This document shows positions 22,127 to 34,432 of a stretch of 64,000 nt of DNA, piece by piece. The notes under the pieces are model-generated. The model was not told the origin of the DNA and did no database searches. It saw nothing but the letters and a program-made list of their open reading frames with translations. A program made the translations under genes and the position numbers. The DNA comes from Isoetes taiwanensis (taxonomy: Eukaryota; Streptophyta; Lycopodiopsida; Isoetales; Isoetaceae): contig JAJEKV010000024.1 of assembly GCA_021234155.1 (NCBI GenBank), forward strand, positions 12,064,913-12,128,912. Direction: 5' to 3'. Position 1 is the first letter of the stretch. Each line of letters starts with the position of its first letter.

Positions 22127-25034
22127 GAGTGTTGGACCCCAAGCATAATGTGTTTTAGAGTCCAGGACCATGGGGTCTATAGGTAGCTTTGGCCTATAAG
22201 TGGCACCCCCAATTTAAACGTGCTCATCCTCTTCTATGTCTACTTATATAAAGTTTACTAGTTTACCCATAGGCATAAAAGAATTAGATACGAGTCCTAA
22301 TATCCTATCTCTTCTGGTGCAACTGCCACCATCTAGCACCACCACCTAGGCAACAACACCAACACTATCAATGATTCCTAATTTAAGCACAACAATTGGG
22401 ATCAACATGAGGGAAAGGATTGGAGGATTGAATTGGCATCACGACAGCTCGACTAGCAACAACGGTTTCAATCCAGCAGCTTCAGTACTAGATTCTTTCT
22501 TTCCCACTTCCACGATCTTTACACAACACAGCTCTATTTCGACGGCCAAACAGTGCTGATATATGAGTAGGTAAACCTGTATCAGGCCCTCAAAGCATGT
22601 GTTACAAATATACTTGAAATCTAAGAAATTGGTTTAGATGTTTGTATGATGATAATTCTAGTATATGCTAACATAATCAGTTTAACCATGATTTTCGAAG
22701 ACTGGCCTATATATCAAAGGGACTCGTTGGCGTCCTCACTTTCTTAATGGATTCTCGCACAATCTGTATGTCCTGACCACTCATAACCCATGGTGGGCGA
22801 GATTTTGGGTGCTTCGAGATAGCATAGCAACGGGAGTATACCTGTAAACAATCATCTCCGAGCACCAACTATATCCTTCTCACCCGCTTTATGCTTCCAT
22901 ATCGAATCTGAAACATTTATTATGACGTGCATAAGATCCAATAAAGATGCATGCTTCAACTCTGACCAATATGGTAGCTCATATAGTATCGAAAGGCATT
23001 TCATACCATTGGGAGGCTTGATCTTGATGTCATCGGGGTCATCCTATGCATCTTTGGCCTCTTTCCACGCCTTGTCCTTTGTACGTTTTCATTCATTGTG
23101 CCAATCTGTTGTGGTCATGCACTTTGGGATACAAGTTTCCCTGTGTGCTCCTTTTCGAAGTGGATGATCCATAAGTAAAAATTTCTCATGGCTCTCATAC
23201 CATCTTTTTCATAGACTTAGAATATCTTGAGGTGATTTGACCACCACAACGCACACAAGCATATTCCCCTTTTGTTTGCAAAATTACAAATCATTCTTCA
23301 AGGAAACAAAGAAAAATCCATACCTATACATATGTCGACGCCAGGATAGTCATATATGGTCCACATTAAGATAGATTTTAGTAAAGAGTTTTGCTCCTTA
23401 GATTTGATTTTAGAGATATAACCACGAGGTTCCCCTTCCATAATCGTTGCAATTCTTCAACCAGGAGCGAAATATAGACATCAAATTGTTTTGGTTGTGG
23501 TGGACCTGCATTACCAACATTCATTAGTCAATCGTGTAAGATTTCATGCATGTATATGAGAAATTTACTAATGAGTGTCAAATGTGAACATGTAGCACAA
23601 TAATAGGGGGTTCCAGGAGGATTTGATATGGATGTAAAAATAACAATTCTTGAAACCATAGACCATATCCCCAAAACAATTTAATGGGTTGTTATAAAAA
23701 AACATAGATTTAAAATAAAAAATAATCACGTTAACTCATTAGTTATATTGGTCAAAGTAGTCGTATTAGAATATTGAGTTATTTTGGTAGAGGTTTGAGC
23801 CCCCATATTTCATATTTTAAAACCTTAGGCGAAGCCGTATAGAGGCTCGATACTCCATGAAAATCTTAGGCAAATACGTATTTCATATTTCAAAATCATA
23901 AGCGCCCCCAATCATAAATGACCATAAGCGAAACGAGCAGTGTGCAGAATGACTGTGGTAGTCCAGGGTGCATCTTGTTTAGAATATGTAGCACAACCTG
24001 ATAATTATGCTCAACATAATATATCCCCATTTAATGGATTCCTTTGGAGGTATATTGTAATTTACCAGCATGACTGGCCAAATAGATCATGAGGTAGCCC
24101 GCTATAAAAAAGGATTAAAACCATCCTTTGCAAGACCAAAGTGAACATGTCTGGGTTCTATTTTAAAATCTGGCCATCTTTCATGAATAAATCTCCAAGC
24201 CTCAGAATCTGCTAGAATGCATATAACTCCATCTTAACTACGTTTACTCACATGCCATCCCATTAAGGTAGCGTTTTTCTTCCTTTTTTCGAAAGATATG
24301 AGAAAGCCTATGAACCATAGGAAAATAGTGCAATACCTTGCCTGTGATGGTAGAGCCTTGGACATCACTATGATCCCTCGATTCATTGCATTGAGGACAT
24401 TTTACCATGTCTTTAGTGTCCTCGTAATACAGGGTACACTCATTTGGGCATAAGTCCCTCTATGAGTTTTCGTGCTTCATCATGACTAAAAGGAACCTCA
24501 TTGCTAGAAGGCAATATTTTGTTGATAGGTCTGCTTACAAAAAACTGTGGTAAAGTTAGATTGATGTACAAAGTAAAAGATCACATAAGTTGTGAACAAA
24601 ATTAGGATTTATAGAGAGAGACAAACCTCAACATTGCATCCATTGCCATGTTTGATATCTTATATTATCCTTGTAAGTTGAGAATACATAGATTGAAGTC
24701 AATCTCGATATCTTGCAAGCCTCATATAATTTTGTTTTAGCATCATGGTTTATATGCTCATCGAAATACTCAGCCGGATCTACCTCGAAGGCTACCCCAT
24801 CATCTTCAGTTTCATTCATACGTTGTGCACCTACCTCATTATCAATATCTTCCATGAGACATTCAAATTGTGCATGCTCGTATAGCAAATTGTTTTTTTT
24901 TTTTTGGAGGGATAAGAAAGATTTTATTTACTTAGAGAGAATGATACAAAGCCACATGGCAGAGGTGCACCCATCCACGAATATGAGATGGGGGTAGCTA
25001 TGTAGCTCCAGCTTGTACTATTCTCTTTCCCGAC

Positions 25035-27145
25035 CTAGACCAGATTAAAATAGGTGCCCCATATTTCTTCCTTTACCTCTTCTTCACATTTAAAAACTAG
25101 CCTAAATTTTTTAAGTCTTTCAAGTACCAGGTGAAGTAGCTGAGTTGATGATATGAATACCTCCTGATTCTCAGCGAAGACTCGGGCATTCCTCCTTTTC
25201 CATATTGACCAGATCGTCCAGGCCCTGGCTATGTGAAAAGAAATCTTCTTCCTGGGATTCCATTCTGGAGGGAGAATTCCTAGCAGCAATTCTTTGGTTC
25301 CTAAGGGGTATTCGAACCTATCCAGACTCCAGGCCCATACTTCTTGCAGCATCCCACATTCCACCAGACAATGTTCTATAGATTCTTCTTCCTCTTCACA
25401 CATAGGGCAAAGTGGGCTCACGTTATTGTCCCATTTGGAGACTAGATGGTTGACCCTTGGGACCCTGTGGATCACTTGCCAAAGAAAGGCGTTGATTCGT
25501 GGAGGGAGGAATTTCAGCCAAGCGTTACTCCAGATGTTTTTAAGGATGTCGTCCGTGATCACTAGCTCCCACTTGGGAGATACTGGAAGAAATCCCTTAG
25601 TCTTCAAACTACTGTAGCATGACTTCACAAACTTGTTAGGCTGTATCGAAGGATGTACGACCCATGGACTTTGATCTCCTCTATTTATTGTGTTTGGGAG
25701 TACGGAAGCCACACATTCCCAAATTATCTTGTCTGCCTCCTTTAAACCAAAACAGGCTTGAAATGCTTCCCAACTGGCCAGGTGCTCTCCCATATACCAC
25801 TGAGCACAAGAATGTATACCCACAGTTTTTCCATCCCTTCACAATCCTCGCGTCAGCCACTATACCTAATGGGCCTTATTTATTGTGCAATTCCACTGGT
25901 ACCCACCATGGAGGGGAGGACCCTGCTTTAAATTTGCTGATATCAAGCGTGAATAGTTTCTTTATGGCATTCCAAGCCGAAATAAGACCCTTCAGGAAGG
26001 GGGAGGCTTCTTTACATGGCTTGAGATCAAAGAAGAGAGACCATGGAAGCGAGACCTTGACGGAAGGCTTACTATGCTTACAAGAATATAATAGAGCTTG
26101 GTTGATGAGATGCAAACCTGGAGACTTCACCCTTTCCCGAAGAATGATCCATATGAATTTGGCTATTAATACTTTGCTCTGTAAGACTATGTTAAACATA
26201 CCAATTCCCCCTTCTGTTTTGTCCCTCTTGCACTTCCACCAAGCAATTTTGATCGTTGCACCTTCTTCATTACCTCCCCAGATGAAGTTTCGAATCAGCC
26301 CTTCTAACTCCTGCACCTTCTCCCTCGGAGTAAGTAGAATTGATGATATGTATACATAAGTATTACTTAGCACATGTTTTGCCACAGTAATCCTCCCTGC
26401 AAGGGATAACTTTGCTACCTTCCACCAATTTAGGTGTTTATGTAGGCCTAGTAGCATTTCATCCCATATTCGTGCACTAGTGATGTTAATGCCCACTGGG
26501 ATTCCTAACAAGCTGGAGTGTTCACCCTCAGGGATAATTTTCCATGGTAAGCTTTCCAAACATATGGGATGCCTGTTCTCCAAAGGCCACTGCACTGAGC
26601 ATTTTTTCCAATTTATGAGGCAACCTGAAGCTATTGAGAAGGTGGCCAGTAGTTGTCCTGCACATGACATATTGTTTTCCTCTGCCTCGATAAACAGAAA
26701 TGAGTCATCTGCATACTGGTTACAGATTTGTTGAGAACCATCCCACATTTCTAGTCACTGAATGAGACCGTCTGCAGATGCTTGCAGGAATAACTGTGAG
26801 AGAGCTTCTGCTGCTGTATTGAAGAGGAAGGGAGCAAGGGAACAACCTTGCCTGATGCCCCTCTTAATCTCAAATATAGGAGATGATTCACCTTGAAATA
26901 AGACTGAGGCTCGAGCTGATCTCAATAGTTTCATTACCCCTTCTGTAAAAATATCCCCACAACCCAGCTTGAGCATCATTTTATGCAGAAAACTCCATCT
27001 AATGCTGTCATATGCCTTGGTGAAATCTAGCTTTAGATAGGCTACTTTTTGTCCTGTTTTTTCTGGCCCAGTGCAACCCTTCAAAAGCTGTTGCCACATT
27101 GCTCAGAATACTCCTACCCGGTAAGAAGCCAGATTGGGCCTGTGA
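25035..27145 (-). pseudogene. LINE ORF2 3' half: reverse transcriptase and zf-RVT
   Basis: The minus-strand RT begins in mid-domain with SGFLPGRSI and LKLDFTKAYDSIRW (27130-26985) and GIRQGCSLAPFLFN (about 26850). A stop near 26757 precedes the active-site strand NQYADDSFLFIE (about 26715). The 26748-25876 frame gives thumb sequence with SLAGRITVAKHVLSNTYVY and NFIWGG. The 25823-25035 frame carries zf-RVT: PRINAFLWQVIHRVPRVN and CPMCEEEEESIEHCLVEC. The endonuclease and RT fingers are absent. It is not functional. Confidence 0.85.
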
Positions 27146-27179
27146 GATACCTTCCGCTAAAATTGGTTTTTTGTTTGGG

Positions 27180-29447
27180 GGAATGACTCTCTCTATTTCA
27201 TCCAATTCCCCATATACGACTATATCTCTCTCAATCCCTCCTTCCGCTACAGAAAGCATTCCCTTCTTTGTGTTTGTTGTTTCCAGAATGTACTGAGAGA
27301 AAGGATTTTTTGCTCCTAGAACAATGTGAGTACTCGGAGATGCCTGGGGAAGAGGTTTTGATCGGAGTGCTCTGCTCCTCCGAGCAATGTTCCTAGTCCT
27401 CCCTTTTTGTTTGGAACCTACCACTTCCCATGACTGATCGTCTGCTTTTGGTAGACTTATGAGATTACTGGGCTGTATTGTCGATTCATTAGCTAGCTTT
27501 CCCACGATGTTGGAGCAGTGATTCTCACCTCCCTGGCTAGGGGCGCATGGGGTGATACTTACTTGAGTGATGGGGTGGCTGACTGGTGCACCATTGGATT
27601 TGGGAAGATCATTAAGGCCAGTCGGAGCTTGTTGTTGAGGGGTCCCAGCTTTTCTAGACCTGACTTGGGGGTTCTCTTCTAGTCCCTCAATCTTTATGTC
27701 CGGAAACATTCTGTATATTTCCCATCTATTGGTCAATTTCAGGGGGAATTTGAAAGAGCATTTGCCACTCTTAACTACCACCCCTTTAGGTATGCCTGAC
27801 GTTGCCGGTATTGCCACACAAATCTTTGGTCCTTTGGCGATGGAATGTGAGATATATGCTCCTACTGTGTTAGCAATGACCTTTAAGAATTCAGGTACCA
27901 ACATGTCTGGAGGTAAGTGTTCGATCTCTAACCAACACGGAATTTTGATGGTCGAGATTTGATGGGGAGAGAAGCCAGGTGAGTAATATTGATATAAAAT
28001 GTACTCTCCCATGAATGAGTCTACTGCGCGGGACACCATCTTATCTACCACTACTTCGCTATCAAAAAGAATGAGAAAGAAGTTACTTCCCAGTGCCTTT
28101 AGCGATTCGTGTTGAGGTAGGCCTAATTTCTTCAGGCGTGCTGAGAGCCAGTATTCCAGTTTTCGGAGGTCCAGAAAGCCTCCTGTAAAGAAGCCTATGA
28201 CTGACCGTGTCACCAAATTCTCAACAAATTTTACGTGCATGTCGTGATCTATTTCTGCAACTGGGAAGTTGGACTCCTCGTCAACTTCCATACTTCCATC
28301 TTCTTCCGGACACTGTTGGCCTTTATTTAGTTTGCTCAGATCTTGAGCAAATCCTGCTTCCACTATTTTTAGAGCTGCGTCAACTCTCAAACTTCTGACT
28401 GTTTCTGTTGGTAACTTGTTCTTTATCCATTCTGAAAACCTCGGTTTGTTCACTCTTGCTACAGTGTCATTATTCTTCCACGCTTCCCTTGTATTATTTC
28501 TTGTACAACCTACCCCTCTGACCTTCTCTTGATTGTACTCTCTATCCCCTGAGTTAATCTGTGGGCCTTTATTTTGTATCCCTACACCGCTTGACTGGTT
28601 CTCAGATGTAACTATCTTTGGGCCCTTATTTTTCATCCCTATTCCGTTTTGCTTATCGATAACACATGGTGCAGCCTTAGTACCAAGAGAGTTATGTGAT
28701 GGTAATGCTATATGTGCTCCTGTACTTTGGTTATAGGGGAGCCCTTGCTGCTAGTTTATCACTTGCTTGTCTTTCCTTTCCATTGCCTTCTATCTCTAAG
28801 TCTTCCATTAATGCATCTGCCATAGTAGGCTCTGAGGAATTTTTTTGTGTGGGAGTATCCTCTCCCCCCCCTCCTTGCTAATGCTGCTTTCAGTTTTTGG
28901 ATTGCCCCGTGTGCATTCACACATGCATTTGGGGCCTTTTCTTTAAGGCCTATCTCTATCCCTGAATCATTGGATTTAGCCCTCTCTAAGAGGGCTTGAT
29001 CTGTGGCAGAAGCTTCGAATAATGTGGCTGAATTTAAAATTGAAGAGTGGAGATCATAGTTTACCTCGTGAGTAGCTAAAGCCCCAAGAGTTGCAGAAGG
29101 ATTATTGGATGCTTGAGGAAATACTGGCAGAGCCCTAGGATCCTCAGACAAGAGGGAAGATTGGTGACTGGCCTCAGAGGCCTTGCCATTTGCTAATTTG
29201 CTCCTTATAGATGCCGATTGGGGCTCAGAACCCCCGTACTTGAAGATTGGCTGGACATCACTGTCTTCCCCTAACCCTGAAACTGCCCCTAACAGGGGCG
29301 ATTTCCCTGCATAACTCGGTTTGCCCAGAAAGGGGCCCTGCGGGGGCCCTGGTCCCCCGTTGAAGACACCTGGGTCGAACCCAGGCTTGGATGCCCTCCA
29401 AACCAGCCGCTCTGCCGCCCGTCGCCCCCTTCTGCGCCATCGTCTCC
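27180..29447 (-). pseudogene. LINE ORF1, DUF4283-like
   Basis: The nucleic-acid-binding ORF1 of a plant L1 element. The domain lies in the 28636-27180 frame: VIGFFTGGFLDLRKLEYWL, then NFFLILFDSEVVVDKM, GEYILYQYYSPGFSP and IPCWLEIEHLPPD, the DUF4283 pattern. A Lys/Arg-rich segment with RSRALRSK follows before the fusion point. The N-terminal part lies in a different frame (29447-28759, or MADALMEDLEIEGNGKE near 28825), so at least one frameshift separates the halves. No CCHC zinc knuckle was seen. A fusion to RT sequence begins with AQSGFLPGRSI at about 27130. Confidence 0.7.
29372..29416 (-). promoter_or_regulatory. tRNA-like A and B boxes at the LINE 5' end
   Basis: On the minus strand, about 50 bases into the LINE, GGCAGAGCGGCTGG (29403-29416) resembles a pol III A box, and GGGTTCGACCC (29372-29382) matches the B box core GGTTCGANNCC with a self-complementary T-arm. 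The spacing of about 30 bases is tRNA-like. It may be a tRNA-derived leader or a chance match. Confidence 0.35.
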
Positions 29448-31098
29448 CCTTTGTTTTTACATCATCGTATAGCAAATTGTGAGTCATCTCATTATAAACA
29501 TGATTATTTATTTGCTCTACATTCCTAGTGATTACTGGATTTTCTCGTGCTAGCTTTTCAATAGCTTGAAGATGGAACCTCGACATGGGAGGAGCTCCCT
29601 CAACTGGCATCATAATAGTAATTTGTGAAATACAAGCTAGCATAAACAAAAATAATAAGTTGAACGTTTAACCAAAAACCATTTCTAAAAGAGTGCTTAA
29701 GGTGGAACTTGCAACTTAGTAGAATATATCATTTTCTAATGTAAAGTATATAAGTTCATGACAAATACAAGTTCAGCAGAGACGAAAGAAAATAAACAAT
29801 AATGCGATCATTACTTCTATCCTCAAATATACGCTTGAAGTCTTTATTAATACTACAACTATTTACCAACCCTGCTATATTGCCATGTTCTTCAATGTGA
29901 CCAACAATGAAGGTTCTCTTATCCTCGCTACGTTCCAACCTCATCGTCATGGTGCATGCATTGCTATTACAGTCACAAATGATCATGCAGAACGAATAAT
30001 AAGTTAGTGCCTCCCACTCTAATCTGGGCCTCTATAGATCATTAAAGGAATAGCTGTACCATAACGAACTTGAACATCTTGGCAATGAATAACCCTCTTC
30101 CAGCACCAGTGATCGTTGACTGTTTTATTATATATCAACGACCCCAATAACTGAATTCCTCACCTAAACACCGTAATGGACCATCAAACAGACCCAATTT
30201 TCTATGGTCTACATGCTTTATTAATTTCTCAATGTCATGAGGTATAGCTAAATCAAATATATCACAACCAATAGCATAGTTTCTACACCCAGTAACAACA
30301 TCCATACGCAACTTCTTATGGGTCATATAATGAGAGTTACTCTGTGCAGAATCTATCTCATCATCAACCTCAATGTGCCTCCAAACTCCCCTCAAAAAGT
30401 TAATTGTGTCTTATAGTGTTGAAGCCTGTTAGAATACCAATAGATTTCTTCTATGGTTACAAACAACAAGTAATGTGCATATTCTAACGTTTCATGCATA
30501 ACTAGTAGAACACCAAAACGACTACAAAAGTTCTCAGGAGCTTCCAATAGGTATCAAATGACTTAAAATGCCGAACAATTGTCGTAGACAAACGATTATG
30601 TTGGCCCATACAAGATCCACATCAGCATAGTTCAAACTCATCAGCACGATGCCCTCTGGGAGCTCGTGATATTCACTAGGATCTAGCATACTTGTGTCAA
30701 CAAGCTCTTTCAATCTTCTTCTCATCGTGGTTGCAGGCAAATCACCAAATAGATCATCATTGCCTAAAAGAGAAGCTCAATGCCTTAAGTGCCTTAGAAC
30801 TCAACTGGGCGCTAGAAGAACTCAAATGGGCAAGTGTCCAATAGCTATATTTACTAAATGTATTTGTAACGCGTTACAAAATATTAACATTTGTTACTTG
30901 TCACATGTTACTTGTTAAAATTTGTCAACTGTTACAAATGGTTTCATATAGATTTTAGTAACATGTCACAATTATATAATGTGTGCCACCCATTACAAAA
31001 TTTAATGTTTTGTGTCACGTGTGACAAATCTGAAATTGTGTTGTAAATCATATGTGTCACAAACAATATGTTACAAATGCCCATTAGCCCTTGTAGTG

Positions 31099-32650
31099 AT
31101 TTTGCAGAAATAAGAAACGAAAAAGATAAATGAGCAAGAAGGAAGTGGAAAACAATGAATTCTTGAAAGATCACTGAAAATACATGAGATCTCCAACAAG
31201 GTGGTGAGACAACAAAATCACCAATACTTGTCTAAAACTCTAAGTCTAAAACTTCTGATATATATAATACAACGGCCTCAGGCCCAAAATAGCAAAAAGA
31301 TTACCGTTTCAGATTCTTCGGTTACCTAATCCCCAAATTCTCTGTTGACCGTGCAGGTAATTCTGCCATAATATCTGAAACCTTTATTGCCATAATTCAT
31401 GGCACTTATGACGGACACGCCATGGATTCCCTATGCTGTGGACTCTCTTGGTCTCTTCTTAATTGGCATGGTCTTTGCTCTTGACGTTGCCTTTAGGCTC
31501 TCTTGTGTACCTTAGAAATAGTCCTGTGCCTTTGGGCATGGGACTAACATGAAGCAGCCTATAATTTTTCTTTTATCTTCCTTACAAAAACAGGAAAGGA
31601 AAGGACGAAATACAGTCTAAGAGCGCTGAAACATACCTATGAACCAAATGACGAACATCAAAGAAAAATATCCATCCTTATTTCTACTCACATAAATACA
31701 GGTGGCTCAAATTCTAGCACCTAGAATCGCTCCACCTGTCAGACTCAATCAAATTTCCCTGACAATCGCTACAGCATCCATGCCATAAGAAAGGAGGTTG
31801 AGATGGCAACTCTATGGCACATCTAGAGACGATGGATGTGCGCTAGAAGCGCACCCCCCATCCCCCCCCCTTTTTTTTTTAGTTTTAATAAACTAACATT
31901 GCTAGATCCCAAGCGTTAGAACTTCGGCCAGTGGACACATATCTATAATTATTATGTTTTGATAATGTAAAATTAAAACATAAGGGCAGAGAGAGCTTTC
32001 ATATATTCACAATTTTAATACATTTCATTTGCTGGGACTCAAATTATGCCGCTCACAAAGACATTATGGTCACCACTAGAATACTTTTAAGTGTTTCTAT
32101 TTATACTACGAGAATACTTTGAATTAAGAACATGTCAGAAGAAAATCTCGTCAACCTAGAACATGTGAATCCTGTTCTAATTTGACGAGAGATATAACGA
32201 GATATAGCAAAACATTGAATGGAGATACAGTGATGGGGATGAAATTGACAATGAGAGTTCGGTGGGAACGAGTCAACTCCAGAATAAAATATCTCGAGGG
32301 CTACATTGTCACCACATGGCATGGGGTGGTGTGTTTTGCAATGTCTAACCAAAAGTTATGTCATGGCAAACCAGTGCAAAGCAGACAATTCTCTACCAAA
32401 ACAATGGACACATGGAGAAGATACAAAGTAAAGAGAGGAAGAAATATCACAAACATAAATACGCTACAGTATTTTCTGGCCACAAAAATAAGAAAAAAAC
32501 CAGATCCAACGTTAATGTTCCCTCAAGAAACGAACACAGGGGGATCAGATCCACGAAGGCGGGATCTGGTCCTTGGATTGCTGACGTGGTGAGAATGTGA
32601 GACGTGGGTGGACAGGATTGAGCCACGTTTATACCGGATTCAAAAAAAAG
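31099..32650. other. Intergenic; no gene seen
   Basis: Sequence between the CACTA terminus and the MBD gene. It holds a homopolymeric C9/T10 run at about 31865-31880 and otherwise no structure I can name. The last few hundred bases presumably contain the MBD promoter; no firm TATA box was picked, though tttatacc occurs at about 32629. Confidence 0.4.
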
Positions 32651-32960
32651 GGAGCTCTAAGAAGACACTATCGCTTTACCCGATGGGTAAAGAACCCGTG
32701 CCCTCTGCATTTTCCCCCTTTCGCATGTGTTAGTTCTTTCCTCTGTGTTCTATCTCTGTTCTCCGGCAAATTCTTGCCTGTCTGCCCCACCCATTCCGGC
32801 GGCCCTTCCCTCCTAGCTTGCCTTCTCGCTCCTCCCCATCTTTTTCGCCGTAGTTTAAGCTCCTAAAAGACCCTTCTTTCGCCCCATTCCGACTTAAATC
32901 TCACCTTCTTGCCAATTCTGTAACTGGTACTGTAGAACTCACTTTGTTGCCCTTTTTGAA

Positions 32961-34432
32961 ATGAGTTCTGCGGATATGGAGGTCGAAGCTCCTTTAGAGC
33001 CCCAAGAAACTGTTAAGGAGCAAGATGTTGCTCCGCCAGAGGGCGAAAAAACAGCAGCTGCTGAAGAAGCGCAGACAGAAGAACTCTCTGCTCCACAAGG
33101 CTGGAAAAAAAAGGTTCGTCACTACTTCTTTCCTCTCTTTTCCGTCTTAGGATTGCTTTCTTGGTTTGGGAAAACGGGAGCAGGTCTAGGGTGTTTATGT
33201 GGAAGTTTTTGCTCGAGAGTGCGTAGCACAATGTCGTCAATAGGAGGGTTTGTGATGCAATCTTGTCAAAATTCTTCTTTTCTTGAAGAATTTAGTGTTG
33301 CTAGAAGAAGGAAAGTGATTCTTTGGAGGATATTCGAGAAATTTTTGGTATATAGAATGATGGGTCGAAACCGAAAGACGGCATAGGGAAGGTTCATACT
33401 GTCAAATGCCTATAAAGTAACAAAGAATAGGGGCACGCGTTCTGGAGCTTCTGCTAGTTAGGTCACGCTTTCAACGAGGCTCAACACGAATCCTTTTCGT
33501 ACCTTCAGGTTTGCAGTCAGTCTGAACAACGGGCTTCTACAATCTTGATTTATTGGTGTGGTTTTTAGACTGTTTAAGTTGTGGGTCATAATCTATTATG
33601 TGCTATACACTAATTGCTTTAATTATGTTCCTTCAGTTGGTTCCAAAAAAGGGTGGAACCCCCAAAAGAACTGACGTTGTATTTGTGTCTCCTACTGGGG
33701 AAGAGATCAAAACTAAACGTCAACTTGAACGTTACTTGAAGGCTAACCCAGGTGGTCCTTCTGTATCAGAATTTGAATGGAACACAGGTAATTCGACATG
33801 CATGCTGTCCTAACATCTTATTTTTAGTCTAGGTCTTTAAGCATGCAATTTGCTTTTTTCCTTTTAAATTAGGTGGAACGCCCAGAAGATCTGAACGCCT
33901 AAGCTCCAGGAAACATTCTATAGAAAGTCCAGAGCCTGAGACAACACCTAAACGGGGCAGAAAGAAGGGAGGTAAGCGTGAATCTAAGGATAATGCAAAG
34001 GCAACAGAAGGGAACGATGAAGAGATGCAAGATGCTGAAAAGCAGGAGGTCGCTCCTGTAGAAGAGAAGGCAGTAGAAAATGAGGAAAACCTTGGAGATA
34101 AAGAGGAGAAAATAGAAGCTGATAAAGAGAAGACTGAAGAAACTGCTGAGACTGAGGAAAATACAGCTGATGCAGCGAAACCTGAAGAAATACCCAATGC
34201 ATCAGAAGCCCAGCAGGTAGAGGAGGAAAAATCTGCACCAGAGAAAGTAACTGATTCAGATCCAGAAGTAAAAGCAGTGGAATCAGAAGAAAAATCTAGT
34301 CACGCTGACATAAATCTTGAGGAACCATTAGGCCAAGCTAAGGGACACGAGTACTCAAATAATGCAGTGAACCACATAGGGATTAACATTGCACAGGAAG
34401 CCAGGCCAGCAGAGGTTGATGTGAGCGGCTGA
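32961..34432 (+). CDS. MBD10/11: Methyl-CpG-binding domain protein, MBD10/MBD11-like
   Basis: Coding exons are 32961-33113, 33637-33787 and 33873-34432. All joins keep frame (phase 0, then phase 1) and use GT-AG introns of 523 and 85 bp, giving 287 aa. The MBD domain spans exons 1-2: APQGWKKK, then LVPKKGGTPKRTDVVFV, SPTGEEIKTKRQLERYL, and SVSEFEWNTGGTPRRSERL across the second junction. The exon structure and the GTPRRS motif after the domain match the plant MBD10/11 class. Upstream is a short acidic Ala/Glu leader. Downstream is a basic patch (KRGRKKGGKRE, likely nuclear signal) and a long Glu/Lys-rich acidic tail. The class is a nuclear chromatin protein linked to gene silencing in Arabidopsis; whether it binds methylated DNA here is unknown. 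The ATG follows a CT-rich leader typical of a 5' UTR. It converges on the DUF616 gene. Confidence 0.93.

Larger units (their letters stand above)
24894..29464 (-). mobile_element. L1-like LINE retrotransposon inserted in the CACTA transposase
   Basis: A 16-bp target duplication tcgtatagcaaattgt flanks the insert at 24878-24893 and 29465-29480. On the minus strand the insert ends in a poly(A) tail (13 T on the plus strand, 24893-24905). It has an ORF1 with a DUF4283-like domain and part of ORF2 (RT palm and thumb, zf-RVT). The endonuclease and the first part of the RT are missing: ORF1 is fused directly to mid-RT at about 27180. The 5' end next to the target duplication seems to be the original start, so the loss is internal rather than the usual 5' truncation. 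Confidence 0.9.
22840..29640 (-). pseudogene. CACTA transposase (TNP2/Transposase_21-like), decayed and split by a LINE
   Basis: The minus-strand coding traces, in 5' to 3' order, are: 29640-29481 (RFHLQAIEKLAREN); after the LINE, 24877-24628 with EYFDEHINHDAKTKLYEAC; then ECTLYYEDTKDMVKCPQCN and VLHYFPMVHRLSHIF near 24440-24300 (the Cys pair and K-V-L-x-Y-F-P typical of this family). These continue with LMGWHVSKR and IHERWPDFKIEPRHV near 24260-24140, NYNIPPKESIKWGYIMLS near 24060, and ELPYWSELKHASLLDLMHV near 22980-22925, the transposase core. Several stops and frameshifts interrupt it. Known CACTA transposases carry the same blocks in this order, which supports the call even though no single long frame survives. 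Confidence 0.8.
22730..31098 (-). mobile_element. CACTA (En/Spm-like) DNA transposon remnant
   Basis: The right terminus is gcccttgtagtg ending at 31098, so the element strand begins CACTACAAGGGC, the signature CACTA terminal inverted repeat. The adjoining 240 bp (about 30860-31085) is packed with gttacaaa and tgtcac words in both orientations, like CACTA subterminal repeats. A decayed Transposase_21-type coding region lies on the minus strand and is split by a LINE. No matching CACTA terminus was found on the left, so the left boundary is only where transposase homology fades. Minus-strand frames at 29756-29986, 30135-30395 and 30534-30740 may be further element exons, but I could not recognise them. 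Confidence 0.75.

Noticed and set aside
32182-32600. 136-codon frame upstream of the MBD gene
   Set aside because: No domain, overlaps other frames, low-complexity basic content, and lies in the expected promoter region.
33829-34238. Minus-strand Ser/Phe-rich frames opposite MBD exon 3
   Set aside because: Shadow of the Glu/Lys-rich acidic tail of MBD on the other strand.
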